A DNA stretch of 64,000 nt from Robertmurraya siralis (GCF_005502275.1 NZ_SWLZ01000002.1:1-64000); one strand, 5' to 3'; counted from the first letter of the stretch, positions 54,132 to 63,983 are shown. The notes: generated by a model not told the origin, from the letters alone. Translations and numbers: made by a program.

Positions 54132-55298
54132 ATGAAGAAAACTATTACAACACCTTTTTGGCGCGATAAAAGAATTGTCCCTATCCTCTTGCAAGTGCTG
54201 TTTGCCGCACTTGTACTGGCCGGTGGATATTACTTTATTGCAAATGCCATTAATGGTTTGCAACAAATAGGAATAAACTTAGGCTTTAATTTCTTAAAAA
54301 ACACATCAGGATTCACCATTTCTGAATCGATGATTGATTTTCAACCGACGGATACATACGGCAGAGCGATTATTGTGGGGATTTTAAATACATTACGAAT
54401 TGCCTTTATTGGAATCATTCTTACGAGCATTATTGGGTTATTTGTTGGGATTGCTAAACTCTCTAATAATTGGCTTGTCAGTAAGCTAGCAACTGTATAT
54501 ATTGAGATTTTTCGAAACACTCCTCTCCTCGTGCAGATTTTCATTTGGTTTTTTGCAGTCCTTCTCCCACTTCCCAGAATTGAAGAAGCATTAAAGCTCG
54601 GACCTGTTTTTTTCTCCAATCGAGGCATTGCTATACCTTGGTTTGAAGCCCATTCAAACACCATTCTTTGGGGAATTGGTATGATCGTAGGTCTCATGGT
54701 TGCTGTTATCTTCTTCAAAGCGTTAATGAAAAAGCAATTAGAAAGCGGCAAAAGAAAATACCCGTTTATTTCAGCAATCGTTTCCTTTATCGTGATTATT
54801 TTGATCACATTGATTTTCACAAAGACTGGCCCTGTTACAATTCATACTCCATCTGTATCTGGAAGAGGCTTTGTTGGGGGACAGACGCTATCACCCGGTT
54901 ATTCGGCGATTTTAATCAGTCTTGTCATTTACACATCCACCTTTATTGCCGAAGTGATCCGTGCAGGAATTCAAGGGGTTCCTAAAGGTCAGATAGAAGC
55001 GGCAAAGGCATTGGGATTGAAAAGCTCTACTACTATGCGCTTAGTTATCTTCCCACAGGGCATTCGTATCATTATTCCGCCTTTAACGAGCCAATATTTG
55101 AATTTAGTAAAGAACTCAAGTTTGGCGGTGGCAGTAGGATTTCAGGATATCGTTAGCGTCGGTGGGACGGTTATGAACCAAACTGGTAGAGCAGTAGAAG
55201 TGATTTCGATCATGATTGCCGTGTATTTAACCTTTAGTTTAATCACCTCAATTCTGATGAATATCTTTAACCAAAAAGTTCAATTGGTGGAAAGGTAG
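54132..55298 (+). CDS. aapQ: AapQ-type amino acid ABC permease
   Basis: 388-residue membrane permease of the His/Glu/Gln/Arg family. The N-terminal block FWRDKRIVPILLQVLFA is typical of AapQ/BztB; the permease domain has YIEIFRNTPLLVQIFIWFF and the ATPase contact loop IEAAKALGLKSSTTMRLVIFPQG. The binding-protein-dependent transport domain is split by a long central segment as in AapQ. Pairs with AapM. Confidence 0.9.
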   Translation: MKKTITTPFWRDKRIVPILLQVLFAALVLAGGYYFIANAINGLQQIGINLGFNFLKNTSGFTISESMIDFQPTDTYGRAIIVGILNTLRIAFIGIILTSIIGLFVGIAKLSNNWLVSKLATVYIEIFRNTPLLVQIFIWFFAVLLPLPRIEEALKLGPVFFSNRGIAIPWFEAHSNTILWGIGMIVGLMVAVIFFKALMKKQLESGKRKYPFISAIVSFIVIILITLIFTKTGPVTIHTPSVSGRGFVGGQTLSPGYSAILISLVIYTSTFIAEVIRAGIQGVPKGQIEAAKALGLKSSTTMRLVIFPQGIRIIIPPLTSQYLNLVKNSSLAVAVGFQDIVSVGGTVMNQTGRAVEVISIMIAVYLTFSLITSILMNIFNQKVQLVER

Positions 55299-55308
55299 GT
55301 GAAGAAAT

Positions 55309-56511
55309 GTGGAAGAAATGAAGCTAGAAGCAAATAAAGAACTGAATATATTAAAGCGTTCGAGCAGCCAAATAGGATCTTTGCAATGGCTCAAAAAAAA
55401 TCTATTTAGCAGTTGGTCTAACGTACTGTTAACGATTATCTCAGCAGTCGTTACCGGATATATCCTCTTCAATACTTTTCAGTTTATCTTCACTGCAGAC
55501 TGGTCCGTTATTGCTGTTAATTTCCGCCTACTTATGATTGGGCAATTTCCTGTTGCTGAAATATGGAGAGTTTGGACGATACTAGGAGTTCTAACCGTAT
55601 TGCTCGGCTTATCATGGGGGTTGTGGAAGGGTTCAATGGCCCATGTTGCTGTTTCGATCGGTGCGATCATGCTTATTATGGTAGCAATGCCCTTTATCCA
55701 AATGAGTACAAGGTTAATACTAGGAGGAAATATAGTTCTCCTACTTCTCACCTTCTTTATCGGCACAAAGCTTCCTAAGCTGAAAATACCAGTCATTGCC
55801 GTTTGGCTCCTTTATATTCCACTAACCATTTTCATTTTAAATGGATTTGGAGTATTAGCCCCTGTCTCCTCAAATATTTGGGGCGGGTTTCTATTAACCC
55901 TTTTAATCGCAAGCGTGGCCATTGTCATCTCCTTTCCGATCGGTCTCTTGTTGGCTCTTGGAAGAAGAAGCTCATTGCCAGTTATCAAGTATTTTTGTGT
56001 GATTTACATCGAATTTATCCGTGGAATTCCACTTATTACTGTTTTATTTATTGGACAGTTGATGATCCCGTTGTTTTTAGGAAGTGGCGTAGAAATAAGC
56101 AATGTATTACGGGCAATGATCGGGATGACTCTCTTCAGCGCAGCTTATTTAGCTGAAAATATTCGCGGGGGGCTTCAGTCTCTTCCACGAGGACAATACG
56201 AAGCAGCACAGGCTCTAGGATTAAATAAAACATATATGATGACCTTTGTCATTTTGCCTCAAGCAATAAGAGCCGTTATTCCAGCTTGTGTCGGTCAATT
56301 CATTTCCATCTTTAAGGATACTTCCTTAGTAGCGATTGTAAGTTTAACCGATTTATTAGGAATGGGCCAAAAGCTTGTTGCCAATCCTGAATTTCTCGGC
56401 AAGCAAATGGAAGTTTTCGTCTTTGTAGGATTTGTATATTTTATTTTTTGTTATTTGATGTCACATGTGAGCCGCCGTTTAGAAGTATCTCTAGGGGCAG
56501 GACACCGATAA
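55309..56511 (+). CDS. aapM: AapM-type amino acid ABC permease
   Basis: 400-residue partner permease. N-terminal [37 protein letters not shown] and the docking loop [24 protein letters not shown] match AapM/BztC. GTG start with AGGTG upstream; a later ATG (55318) is less likely. Located 10 bp after aapQ, so co-translated. Confidence 0.9.
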   Translation: MEEMKLEANKELNILKRSSSQIGSLQWLKKNLFSSWSNVLLTIISAVVTGYILFNTFQFIFTADWSVIAVNFRLLMIGQFPVAEIWRVWTILGVLTVLLGLSWGLWKGSMAHVAVSIGAIMLIMVAMPFIQMSTRLILGGNIVLLLLTFFIGTKLPKLKIPVIAVWLLYIPLTIFILNGFGVLAPVSSNIWGGFLLTLLIASVAIVISFPIGLLLALGRRSSLPVIKYFCVIYIEFIRGIPLITVLFIGQLMIPLFLGSGVEISNVLRAMIGMTLFSAAYLAENIRGGLQSLPRGQYEAAQALGLNKTYMMTFVILPQAIRAVIPACVGQFISIFKDTSLVAIVSLTDLLGMGQKLVANPEFLGKQMEVFVFVGFVYFIFCYLMSHVSRRLEVSLGAGHR

Positions 56512-56524
56512 AGGGAGTGAAAAA

Positions 56525-57304
56525 ATGGAGAGTGTTTTTGCAGTTGAAAAGTTAACCACTCCTCTTGAGGAGCGGGAAGATATCGTTACCGTAAAAGGCC
56601 TGAATAAATGGTTTGGAGATTTACATGTTTTGAAAAATGTTAATCTTTCTGTGAAACAAGGTGAAGTTGTTGTTGTATTAGGACCTTCAGGTTCAGGAAA
56701 ATCGACCTTTATAAGAACTCTTAATGCACTTGAAGAATTCCAAGATGGCAAAATCATTGTTGATGGTATCAACTTAACGAATGATTTACGAAATATCGAA
56801 GAGATTCGTAAGGAAACCGGGATGGTCTTTCAATCATTTAATCTATTTCCACATATGACCATTTTGAAAAACATCTCATTAGCCCCTATTTGGGTACGCA
56901 AATGGAAAAAGCAAAAAGCGGAGCAAATTGCTTTAGAATTATTAGAGCGGGTTGGTATTCCGGAACAAGCCAATAAATATCCTGGGCAATTATCCGGAGG
57001 TCAGCAACAACGGGTAGCAATCGCCAGAGCTTTAGCCATGCGACCAAAAATTATGTTATTTGACGAACCGACTTCCGCTCTCGATCCTGAAATGGTCAAA
57101 GAGGTGCTCGATGTTATGAAAAGACTGGCTGAATCAGGAATGACAATGCTAGTCGTAACACATGAAATGGGATTTGCTCGCCAAGTTGCCGATCGGATTG
57201 TCCTATTTGATCATGGCGAAATTATCGAATCTGGATCACCTGAACAAATCTTCGATAATCCTCAGCACGAACGAACAAAATTATTTTTGGCGCAGATTTT
57301 ATAA
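56525..57304 (+). CDS. aapP: AapP-type amino acid ABC ATPase
   Basis: 259-residue ATPase. Walker [11 protein letters not shown], signature [16 protein letters not shown], Walker [15 protein letters not shown] and the switch region [16 protein letters not shown] are all intact. GlnQ/AapP type; length normal. It powers the AapQM permease pair with AapJ. Last gene of the operon. A short inverted repeat downstream (AACACCT/AGGTGTT, 57327-57375) may terminate it. Confidence 0.93.
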   Translation: MESVFAVEKLTTPLEEREDIVTVKGLNKWFGDLHVLKNVNLSVKQGEVVVVLGPSGSGKSTFIRTLNALEEFQDGKIIVDGINLTNDLRNIEEIRKETGMVFQSFNLFPHMTILKNISLAPIWVRKWKKQKAEQIALELLERVGIPEQANKYPGQLSGGQQQRVAIARALAMRPKIMLFDEPTSALDPEMVKEVLDVMKRLAESGMTMLVVTHEMGFARQVADRIVLFDHGEIIESGSPEQIFDNPQHERTKLFLAQIL

Positions 57305-57593
57305 CTTAGATTATTAGTTGCAAAACACCTTCATCATTGCGGTAAAATAAGACATATGCAAATAATGAGGTGTTAAATGATATGAATATTTTCATCATCA
57401 GCCGTTTTCGCAGCGACAGCAGCATGGATAAATACTCAAACGATAATAAGGAATTTAACTGAAATAAAAGCAAAGTTAGGAATCAAAAAAATATTCATTT
57501 TTTCTCAAGGTTGAAAACGATTTTCCCTTATACCAGTCAATGAATGGACAAGAAACAAATGCTAATTTATCGTACCTTCATCATTCGAAAGGC
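57305..57593. other. non-coding gap after the aap operon
   Basis: About 290 bp. It holds the AACACCTTCAT/AATGAGGTGTT inverted repeat and a short coding-like stretch of no recognised family; no supported gene. Confidence 0.35.
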
Positions 57594-57621
57594 TTGAAGA
57601 TTTCTTAAAGGTGTGTATAAT
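57594..57621 (+). promoter_or_regulatory. likely promoter of the guanidine riboswitch transcript
   Basis: TTGAAG (57594-57599), 16-base spacer, perfect TATAAT (57616-57621), about 150 bases before the aptamer. Confidence 0.45.
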
Positions 57622-57775
57622 AAAAGACAATTGAACATTAAACACCAAACAAAAAGCAGATAAGCATTTTAAAAAAAGAGCTGCTCATTTTATGCGTATT
57701 GGTTTGAACGGAATAACCAGCACTAAGGTCATTCGAACAAAACAATCCGTATTACAACACCATATTTAAAATGTT

Positions 57776-57898
57776 TTCTAGGGTTCCGCAAGTTCATTTG
57801 GTCTGGTCCGAGAGAAAACTCACAGCAATAGCTGTGTCACGGAGGGATAAAAGCCCGGGAGATACTGTATTTGACAGCATTCTCTCAGGGCTTTTTTT
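57776..57898 (+). ncRNA. guanidine-I (ykkC) riboswitch with terminator
   Basis: The aptamer contains the conserved pieces CTAGGGTTCCGC, GGTCTGGTCCGAGAGAAAAC, CACGGAGGGATAAAAGCCCG and GGGAGA. The following AGCCC...GGGCT stem with seven T is the expression platform: guanidine binding keeps the terminator from forming. It sits 34 bp before an SMR pair, the classic setting. Confidence 0.95.
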
Positions 57899-57931
57899 GT
57901 TTGGCGTCACTTTTAAGAGGAGGTATTCAAA

Positions 57932-58273
57932 TTGAATCGAAACTGGATTTCACTAATTATCGCTGCCATTTTAGAGGTATTCTGGGTGATTGGTTTAGCG
58001 CATGCTTATAGTTTTTGGACTTGGACCGGAACGATTGTTGCACTTATTATTAGTAATTACCTCATGATTTCAGCAGGTCGAACGCTGCCTGTTGGAACCG
58101 TCTATTCGGTATTTGTCGGGCTTGGAGCAGCAGGGACCGTTATATCCGAAATCTTATTTTTCAATGAACCCTTTAGATGGGCCAAAGTCGCCCTAATCGC
58201 ACTATTATTAATCGGAGTGATTGGCTTAAAAGTAGTTACGGAAGAAAAAACGGAGAAAGGAGCTGAAGATTAA
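57932..58273 (+). CDS. gdnC: SMR guanidinium exporter subunit (YkkC/GdnC type)
   Basis: 113-residue small multidrug resistance protein with four membrane segments and the essential Glu in AAILEVFWVIGLAHA (Glu15). Downstream of a guanidine-I riboswitch and paired with a second SMR gene, it should be one half of the heterodimeric guanidinium/H+ antiporter. TTG start with AGAGGAGG 8 bases upstream. Confidence 0.92.
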   Translation: MNRNWISLIIAAILEVFWVIGLAHAYSFWTWTGTIVALIISNYLMISAGRTLPVGTVYSVFVGLGAAGTVISEILFFNEPFRWAKVALIALLLIGVIGLKVVTEEKTEKGAED

Positions 58274-58587
58274 TGGCATGGCTCTCATTAATTATTGCCG
58301 GATTTTTAGAAGCATTTGGCGTGGCTATGATTAATCAATGGCACACAAAAAGAAAGTGGACATCGTTAATACTTTTAGCGCTTGGTTTCGGTTCCAGCCT
58401 TCTTCTATTAAGTTACTCCATGCGTACGATCCCAATGGGGACGGCTTATGCGATTTGGACAGGGATGGGTGTTGTCGGCGGTACGATCATTGGGATGATT
58501 TTTTACGGAGAATCCAAAGACTGGAAACGAATCTTTTTTATCGGAGTCGTGATTAGTGCTGCAATTGGTTTAAAACTGGTTTCATAG
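58273..58587 (+). CDS. gdnD: SMR guanidinium exporter subunit (YkkD/GdnD type)
   Basis: 104 residues, four membrane segments, Glu13 in IAGFLEAFGVAMINQW and the loop MGTAYAIWTGMGVVGG. The start ATG overlaps the stop of gdnC (TAATG), so the two subunits are made together, probably in opposite membrane orientation. Confidence 0.92.
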   Translation: MAWLSLIIAGFLEAFGVAMINQWHTKRKWTSLILLALGFGSSLLLLSYSMRTIPMGTAYAIWTGMGVVGGTIIGMIFYGESKDWKRIFFIGVVISAAIGLKLVS

Positions 58588-58716
58588 TATAGAATAGCAA
58601 ATATTGTCGTAACGCTCATGCCGCCCGCAAACGCTCCCTTTTCTCGTTACTTTGCGGTACTCATGGTTACTCCACTCCTCAAACGACACACGTTTGCAAT
58701 CAAAATTCATCTACAT

Positions 58717-58746
58717 TTTAAGCGTCTCGAAGATATCCGAGACGCT
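58717..58746 (-). terminator. hairpin between gdnD and the membrane protein gene
   Basis: AGCGTCTCG/CGAGACGCT stem; 6 bases beyond the stop codon of the minus-strand gene at 58752. T tract is poor. Confidence 0.5.
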
Positions 58747-58751
58747 AATTC

Positions 58752-59348
58752 CTAGACTAAAAAATCTGGCCAATTCTCCAGAAAATCAACTAACCAGATT
58801 ATTCCCATGAATATAAGCCATACGAAGAGCGGAAATACTAAACTTTGCAGGGCATTGATCCATCTGTAGCTATCTCTCTTTTTCATTAAAAATCTGTCAA
58901 CCACAAAATACACGATAGAAGCTGACAAGCTGATCCACAGCAATATGACACCAAAGAGCAAATGAAATAAAACAGATATATAATTTTCCATTCTTTTTAA
59001 TTTGCCCCTAGTAATTAAATTCGCTAGCAGATCACTAATAATAGATGTAATTGTTCCGTAGATAAAAATAACGGGAAAACTGTACATTAAGTATATTGGA
59101 GTAACCATTACAAATGCCCACAAGTAAGCTTTTATCGAATTGATCTCATCTCCAAATGGAGATGGTGTAACGAGCCCAAACAATATGGCAAATAAAGAAC
59201 CTGCTATAGATGCCGTTATTATTTTTCTTGGTAATACATTCGTTGTGATTTCTTTTATGCTCAAGGTTCTCCCACCCATCCTTTTTCTCTCAATAAAATC
59301 CTCTTCCCTCATTTCCTTTAGGACAAAAATGATGGGCACTTCGCACAC
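58752..59348 (-). CDS. membrane protein, unknown function
   Basis: Up to 198 residues with about four membrane segments (ITASIAGSLFAILFGLV, AYLWAFVMVTPIYLMYSFPVIFIYG, VLFHLLFGVILLWISLSASIVYFVV, LVFPLFVWLIFMGIIWLVDFL). Family not recognised. The true start is unclear: ATG codons at 59312 and 59279 and a TTG near 59267 are also possible. It lies on the same strand as the small-protein cluster downstream. Confidence 0.65.
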   Translation of the reverse strand: MCEVPIIFVLKEMREEDFIERKRMGGRTLSIKEITTNVLPRKIITASIAGSLFAILFGLVTPSPFGDEINSIKAYLWAFVMVTPIYLMYSFPVIFIYGTITSIISDLLANLITRGKLKRMENYISVLFHLLFGVILLWISLSASIVYFVVDRFLMKKRDSYRWINALQSLVFPLFVWLIFMGIIWLVDFLENWPDFLV

Positions 59349-59550
59349 TCTCTTTTTAGCACCATACTCTGCTCATGTTCATTCCTTGCAGGTTGAGATT
59401 ACTAACCATTTTATTGAAGCTTCTTTACGATTTCAAAATCTTAATCTTGATACACGCTTTTTCATTAGCTGCAATTGGACATTGCTTCATTTTAACAAAC
59501 ATCGCAACTTCTTTAATGATTTACTTCGCTAAAAATGGTTGCACTCACTT

Positions 59551-60354
59551 TTATGCGATACTTCCCCCATGCATAGAAAAGAGATAAAAATCAGCATCAT
59601 CTGATAAAGTCCAACCATCGAAAAAAGAGCTGGCATGAAAAACATCCAAAAAGCAGTCACCGCATTGCACAATTAGTAATGGGCACTGCTCCAATAATTG
59701 AACATCTTCTATCGTTTTACCTGCCAATAATTCCTTCATAGACTTCCACTCTCTTTGATTAGCGTTCACATCAGTTTCTCCTAAAAGGATTGCATCAGCG
59801 TTACGAATACGCCATGGACATTCAATCGTCAATGCTCCTTTTTCAAATAAGATGGTAAAATGAACGCCTGTTTCAACATCAGTAATTTTTTGCCCAATAA
59901 ATTGTTGAAAAGTGACGCTACTTATCTTTGTATGCCATAATTTTCGTGCACAATGAATGATCATTTCGTAAAGCCGTTCTACCGACATACCTTGCACATT
60001 GCCTCCATACTCAAAATCCGCAATCGCATCACTTACTTCCTGCCAATTCCTCTGTTCTTCAAATAAGTCGTTTGCCACAGCACAATCATATAACTCTTTT
60101 ACGATAAGAATCGCATTTTGATTCGGTAGCAATAATTTAGAATGAAGGGATTTCATATAATAGCTTATACATTCTTCCTTCGTTGGTACGCCCCATTGAA
60201 TCGCTCTCATCGCAGCATCAAACAGCTGCTCAATTTCAAATGGATTTAATGCTTGCTCTATACTCATACTGGCTAACTTTTTAATCTCGCGTACATCTAG
60301 GCATAGAGAATCCACAGCCCATTCAATATAATCAGTGGGTTTTACTGTATTCAT
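59551..60354 (-). CDS. hypothetical protein, DUF6188-like C-terminus
   Basis: 267-residue soluble protein with no signal or membrane segment. The N-terminal half is helical (YIEWAVDSLCLDVREIKKLASM, FEIEQLFDAAMRAIQWG). The C-terminal 120 residues (FIGQKITDVETGVHFTILFEKGALTIECPW and GWTLSDDADFYLF) resemble the DUF6188 pattern. Such proteins are often seen in contact-dependent or secreted-toxin immunity arrays. No function can be given from the sequence. Confidence 0.55.
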   Translation of the reverse strand: MNTVKPTDYIEWAVDSLCLDVREIKKLASMSIEQALNPFEIEQLFDAAMRAIQWGVPTKEECISYYMKSLHSKLLLPNQNAILIVKELYDCAVANDLFEEQRNWQEVSDAIADFEYGGNVQGMSVERLYEMIIHCARKLWHTKISSVTFQQFIGQKITDVETGVHFTILFEKGALTIECPWRIRNADAILLGETDVNANQREWKSMKELLAGKTIEDVQLLEQCPLLIVQCGDCFLDVFHASSFFDGWTLSDDADFYLFSMHGGSIA

Positions 60355-60383
60355 ATATTTCTTGTAATATAGCTCTAAATACT

Positions 60384-60713
60384 CTATTTAAAACCCTCCT
60401 TTGCACTGTGGTTATACCATTTTTCTGATTGAAATTCCTCTGGGATATTGTCATCATACGGATTATCAAAACCTAATTTTTCAAGTTTATCAAACCATAA
60501 ATCTCGTTTTGATACAGGGAGCCTTTCTCCACACCATGGACAAAATGAAATGAGCATACTAGAGGAACCTCCATCGTGAATAATCAAGCCATATTCATCA
60601 AATTTTGCGTTATAGTCGATTAATTGATCTGGACAGTCAAACGGATCTTCATGTTGTTCACATACTGAATTTACTTGTACCATCATCGTTTTACAGCAAT
60701 GCTTTTTTGTCAT
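60384..60713 (-). CDS. DUF6980-like cysteine-rich small protein
   Basis: 109 residues with Cys pairs CC (start), CEQHEDPFDCPD and FCPWCGERLP, probably a zinc-binding fold; YGLIIHDGGSS and SKRDLWFDKLEKLGFDNP fit the DUF6980 pattern. ATG at 60713 has GGAG upstream; the longer frame reaches back through the DUF4275-like gene and is not used. Function unknown; next in a row of small ORFs. Confidence 0.65.
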   Translation of the reverse strand: MTKKHCCKTMMVQVNSVCEQHEDPFDCPDQLIDYNAKFDEYGLIIHDGGSSSMLISFCPWCGERLPVSKRDLWFDKLEKLGFDNPYDDNIPEEFQSEKWYNHSAKEGFK

Positions 60714-60714
60714 C

Positions 60715-61161
60715 CTACTCTCCTTTTCTCGAAAAATAAGGACCAAGATAACCGCTATCATGAGTTCTGACATACGTCCAAGTAAAGTCCTTATCCACTA
60801 TATATACATCTTCTTCCTCATTAAAATCAGCTGCGGTTACTTTTGTAGCATTTTCAAGAATATAGGCATCATCGTAATGCTGAAAAAACAGATAGCAAAA
60901 TTTCTTGTTTTCACTTTCAAAAGCCTTATCTGCTTCATCAAATTGTAAATATTTTCTTTTATCATAACTAAATACATGCCATAAAAAACCACTAGCCCAA
61001 TGGCTCGAATATAAGTAAATATCTTCCTTCTCCTGCACAGTCAAATGATGAACAAATTCGTCTTCCCATTTCTTGCGGAGATAGGTTCCCCATTTCGGAA
61101 TTTCCGTTACCTTCACTCTTTTCTTTTTAAAAGCTTGAATCAGCCCTACTCTATTCTCCAA
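60715..61161 (-). CDS. DUF4275 family protein
   Basis: 148-residue soluble protein. The DUF4275 pattern is visible as YLRKKWEDEFVHHL, GFLWHVFSYDK, CYLFFQHYDDAYIL and EDVYIVDKDFTWTYVRTHDSGYLGPYF. TTG start with AAAGGA upstream. The stop is one base before the start of the DUF6980-like gene. Function unknown; the family is common in small-gene arrays of Bacillus. Confidence 0.7.
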   Translation of the reverse strand: MENRVGLIQAFKKKRVKVTEIPKWGTYLRKKWEDEFVHHLTVQEKEDIYLYSSHWASGFLWHVFSYDKRKYLQFDEADKAFESENKKFCYLFFQHYDDAYILENATKVTAADFNEEEDVYIVDKDFTWTYVRTHDSGYLGPYFSRKGE

Positions 61162-61185
61162 CTAAGCACATCCTTTTAAAAAAAA

Positions 61186-61632
61186 TCATTTATAAGGTGA
61201 GATACATTCCTCAACATTTAGACCTGATTGCTGCGTTTTTGCGATCGCCTTCTGACAATCTCTATCCGTCCCGATATACATATAATAGTCATAACCAAAA
61301 TGTACAAAAAATCGATTCTTTATTTCTACTTTGCACCAACATACATTACGCAGAGTATGTTGAGCTAATTGCAGCAATTCATCGATCTTGATTGCTTTTC
61401 CTATCCAAATATTAGAGAGATACTTGCGGGCATTTTGACTTTCTACTCCGTCCGACCACTGCTCCAAAGCTGTTATATATATCTGATTTACTCCTGTTTC
61501 ATCCCAAAATGTCTTGATGGCCTCTAAATACTTTTCCTCCGTAATGATATATTCTTCATACTCTAGCTTTGTCCCTACTTCTGAAAAACAAGTCCACTCA
61601 TCCGTATCTTTTGTTATTCTCCAGCAATTCAA
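61186..61632 (-). CDS. hypothetical protein
   Basis: 148-residue acidic, aromatic-rich cytosolic protein (WRITKDTDEWTCF, EEYIITEEKYLEAIKTFWDETG, FVHFGYDYYMYIGTDRDCQKAI). Not recognised. TTG start with GGGGGAG 8 bases upstream. It belongs to the same array and size class as its neighbours. Confidence 0.6.
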   Translation of the reverse strand: MNCWRITKDTDEWTCFSEVGTKLEYEEYIITEEKYLEAIKTFWDETGVNQIYITALEQWSDGVESQNARKYLSNIWIGKAIKIDELLQLAQHTLRNVCWCKVEIKNRFFVHFGYDYYMYIGTDRDCQKAIAKTQQSGLNVEECISPYK

Positions 61633-61646
61633 TCTTCAATCTCCCC

Positions 61647-62921
61647 CTACAGATCATCTAAAAAAGTAACTTTGCCGCTTCCTGCATGAACTCCATAATG
61701 GCAATCCAATTTTCCGCATAATCGATATTTCTTCCGTTCAAAATCATAGACATAGATTGGCGTTAATTCAAAATGGTCTTCAAGCTTTGCAAAAGCTTCT
61801 TCCTTCGTTATTGCTACTGTTTCCGCAACCTCAAATTCATGAAAAACATCCAACATCATGTTATTGTCAATTAAATTTATCGCCTTTTCTTTTTCAGCAT
61901 CAATGATAACCATTAATTTTCTCTGAAATACACGGTTTGTTTGTTCATTAGCTCGAATGATCGCATGAATAAATCTTTTCTCCCGATGTAATGTTTTCAA
62001 GTTCCACTTCCCGGACTGCTCAGGATATTCTTGAGCTAATACCTCTTTTACGATCCTTAAACATTTTTCTTGTTCATCCTTCGTAATCGGAAACGAATCT
62101 GGAGCCGGCTCAGAAGAAAAAGCTTGCTCTGCTGTGATATCTTCACTCCAATCAAACACTTCCCTTTCAAATGGCTGAAGAGATATAGGCTCTTCCCAAC
62201 TGATCATTTCATCTATTTTGAGATACCCTCTTGAATCAACAAAAACTTCAAAAGGGATCGTTTCTGCACCATCATTTGTCACAAATATTTCTTCAAGCGC
62301 ATAAACAGGAAAGATTTTTTTCTGTTCAAAAGAAGGGAATTCGATTAGTTTTACCTGGTCTTTTTTCAATGCCTCGATAGAATCAAGAGTAAGGGAAAAT
62401 GTATCCTCCTCCACCATTTCCTTAGCAGGAAATTGACCATGAACGGAAAAAGAAATCAATCTTCCTTCCTCATCAACCCGAGCATCAATGAAGCCGGAAG
62501 GTGACACCGCCACTCCCTTATAACACTCCTTGAAGCGATACTCTCCATCCTCTTGTCGATGAAGCTGAAATTGCTCCCCGTAGACGAGCCCCGTTTCCTC
62601 TTCAATCCACGTTATCATTTCCTCAAGTTTACGAGTTTTAAACTCAACTCCATTTTTGGCATACGTTTTTCCCATGACAAAAATGATACTTTCAATTTTT
62701 TCTGTATGTACATTGATTTCAATGGCTGCCGTTCCAGGCGGGTTTGAATCTTCATCTTCTCGTTCTGTTTCATCACTTGGAAACCACTCCATCGAAAAGG
62801 TATATTCTGTTTCATTGAAAATATTGACCCGTCTTGAAAACCGGTAATCTGCTAGTTTATAATCCTCGAGGCCAAATTTTTTCTTTGCTAAGTCAATCCA
62901 TTGCTTGATCTTTGATTTCAT
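61647..62921 (-). CDS. YcdB/YcdC-like repeat protein
   Basis: 424 residues, soluble, no signal peptide. PepSY/YcdB-like features are repeated: WIEEETGLVYGEQFQLHRQEDGEYRFKECYKGVAVSPSGFIDARVDEEGRLISFSV and, near the C-terminus, AFAKLEDHFELTPIYVYDFERKKYRLCGKLDCHYGVHAGSGKV. ATG with AAGGGAG 9 bases upstream; overlaps the DUF3885 pseudogene by 29 bases. Function unknown. Confidence 0.65.
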   Translation of the reverse strand: MKSKIKQWIDLAKKKFGLEDYKLADYRFSRRVNIFNETEYTFSMEWFPSDETEREDEDSNPPGTAAIEINVHTEKIESIIFVMGKTYAKNGVEFKTRKLEEMITWIEEETGLVYGEQFQLHRQEDGEYRFKECYKGVAVSPSGFIDARVDEEGRLISFSVHGQFPAKEMVEEDTFSLTLDSIEALKKDQVKLIEFPSFEQKKIFPVYALEEIFVTNDGAETIPFEVFVDSRGYLKIDEMISWEEPISLQPFEREVFDWSEDITAEQAFSSEPAPDSFPITKDEQEKCLRIVKEVLAQEYPEQSGKWNLKTLHREKRFIHAIIRANEQTNRVFQRKLMVIIDAEKEKAINLIDNNMMLDVFHEFEVAETVAITKEEAFAKLEDHFELTPIYVYDFERKKYRLCGKLDCHYGVHAGSGKVTFLDDL

Positions 62922-63604
62922 TGATCATATCTCCCTTGTATTGTTCTTCTTGACGATGTCCCTCCACCCATTCAGTATATTTTTCATATAAAGGGCGAAT
63001 TGTTTCAAAGTCTTTGGCAATAACTTCACAGCCTCGATCATCGTAAATAAAGAAAATAATATCTTTACTGGCATTAATAAAAAATACATTTGGTGAATAC
63101 ACGCTATCTCGATGTCTTAGATTTGGTTTTAAAGAAGGAAAATCTTGATTACAGATCGCTTCAAGCAGCAATGGATAACGAATATCCCGCTTACGGCATA
63201 GCAGCGAAAATTGGGAAGTGCAATAATCCTTTGCCTCTTCTTCTTCCTCAAAGACATACGGACAAATTTTTTGCTGCAATCGAAATTTAATATCCTTGTT
63301 TTTTTATGTAATGCGCGTAAACCTTCAGCTTATGTCTGCTTATCCTCTGTTTTTTATGGTGATAGTAATTGGTAACTAAAAAAATTTCATCATCATCTGA
63401 GAAAAGCTCATTGAAATAGAGAATGGCCTTCTCGTAAGTCTCCTTAAAATACTGAGGATTTAACTTATCTATTCCATCTTTAAATGGAGAGAGCTCCATA
63501 GCAAGATTGAAATGAATGCTGGACTTCCATTGCCAGTAGAGGCTTGGTTTTATAACTAGTCCTGGAAAAGCTTCGTTTATATATTGATTTAACTCCATGA
63601 TCAT
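62893..63604 (-). pseudogene. DUF3885 gene, frameshifted in an A7 tract
   Basis: Two frames are the halves of one DUF3885-like protein: the N-terminal half (63604-63287, ending HYIKKQGY) and the C-terminal half (63279-62893, with FINASKDIIFFIYDDRGCEVIAKDFETIRPLYEKYTEWV). At 63299-63305 the minus strand has seven A residues. Removing one A joins the frames as YIKNKDIKFRLQQKI, as expected for the family. The C-terminal half has only a TTG start with no good ribosome binding site. Could be a real mutation, phase variation or a sequencing error. Confidence 0.75.
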
Positions 63605-63641
63605 TTTCTCCGTTCCTCAAGTTTTCAAGGCCGCTCCTTTA

Positions 63642-63983
63642 TCAAGAAGTTTCCGAATATAGTCGGGCGCTTGTCGAAGGAACAAACGTAATACCATAAA
63701 TATGCCCTATCTCTCTTCTCACTTTTTCCGTTAACGCTTCTCCTGCTCTATTAAATTGTTTTTCTAATTGAATACCATCTTCTTTTAATTTATCTGTATT
63801 CCAATCAATCCACTCTCCATAGGTCATGTTCCATGAAGACAATGCCGCTACTAAATTATTGGAAAGCGGTAAATCTGCAATATCAATATTGTAACCGCAA
63901 TTCGCACACCAAAGTGGATCTGCGCCCACATCCCCTTCTATTTTTAGACTTGCAGGAATACTATGTTCACAACCGCACAACAC
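63642..63983 (-). CDS. small zinc-ribbon-like protein
   Basis: 113 residues. CGC near the start and WCANCGYN form a zinc-ribbon-like Cys pattern; the rest is helical (NNLVAALSSWNMTYGEWIDWNTDKLKEDG). GTG start with GGAGGGGG 6 bases upstream, 17 bases inside the window end; an earlier start outside the window cannot be excluded. Another member of the small-protein array. Confidence 0.6.
   Translation of the reverse strand: MLCGCEHSIPASLKIEGDVGADPLWCANCGYNIDIADLPLSNNLVAALSSWNMTYGEWIDWNTDKLKEDGIQLEKQFNRAGEALTEKVRREIGHIYGITFVPSTSARLYSETS

Noticed and set aside
59349-59550. Gene remnant between the membrane protein and DUF6188-like genes
   Set aside because: Some codons look protein-like on the minus strand, but stops are frequent and no family or start is visible.
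63299-63305. Programmed -1 frameshift at the A7 tract
   Set aside because: A -1 slip leads to the wrong frame; joining the halves needs loss of one base or a +1 shift, so an indel is the simpler explanation.
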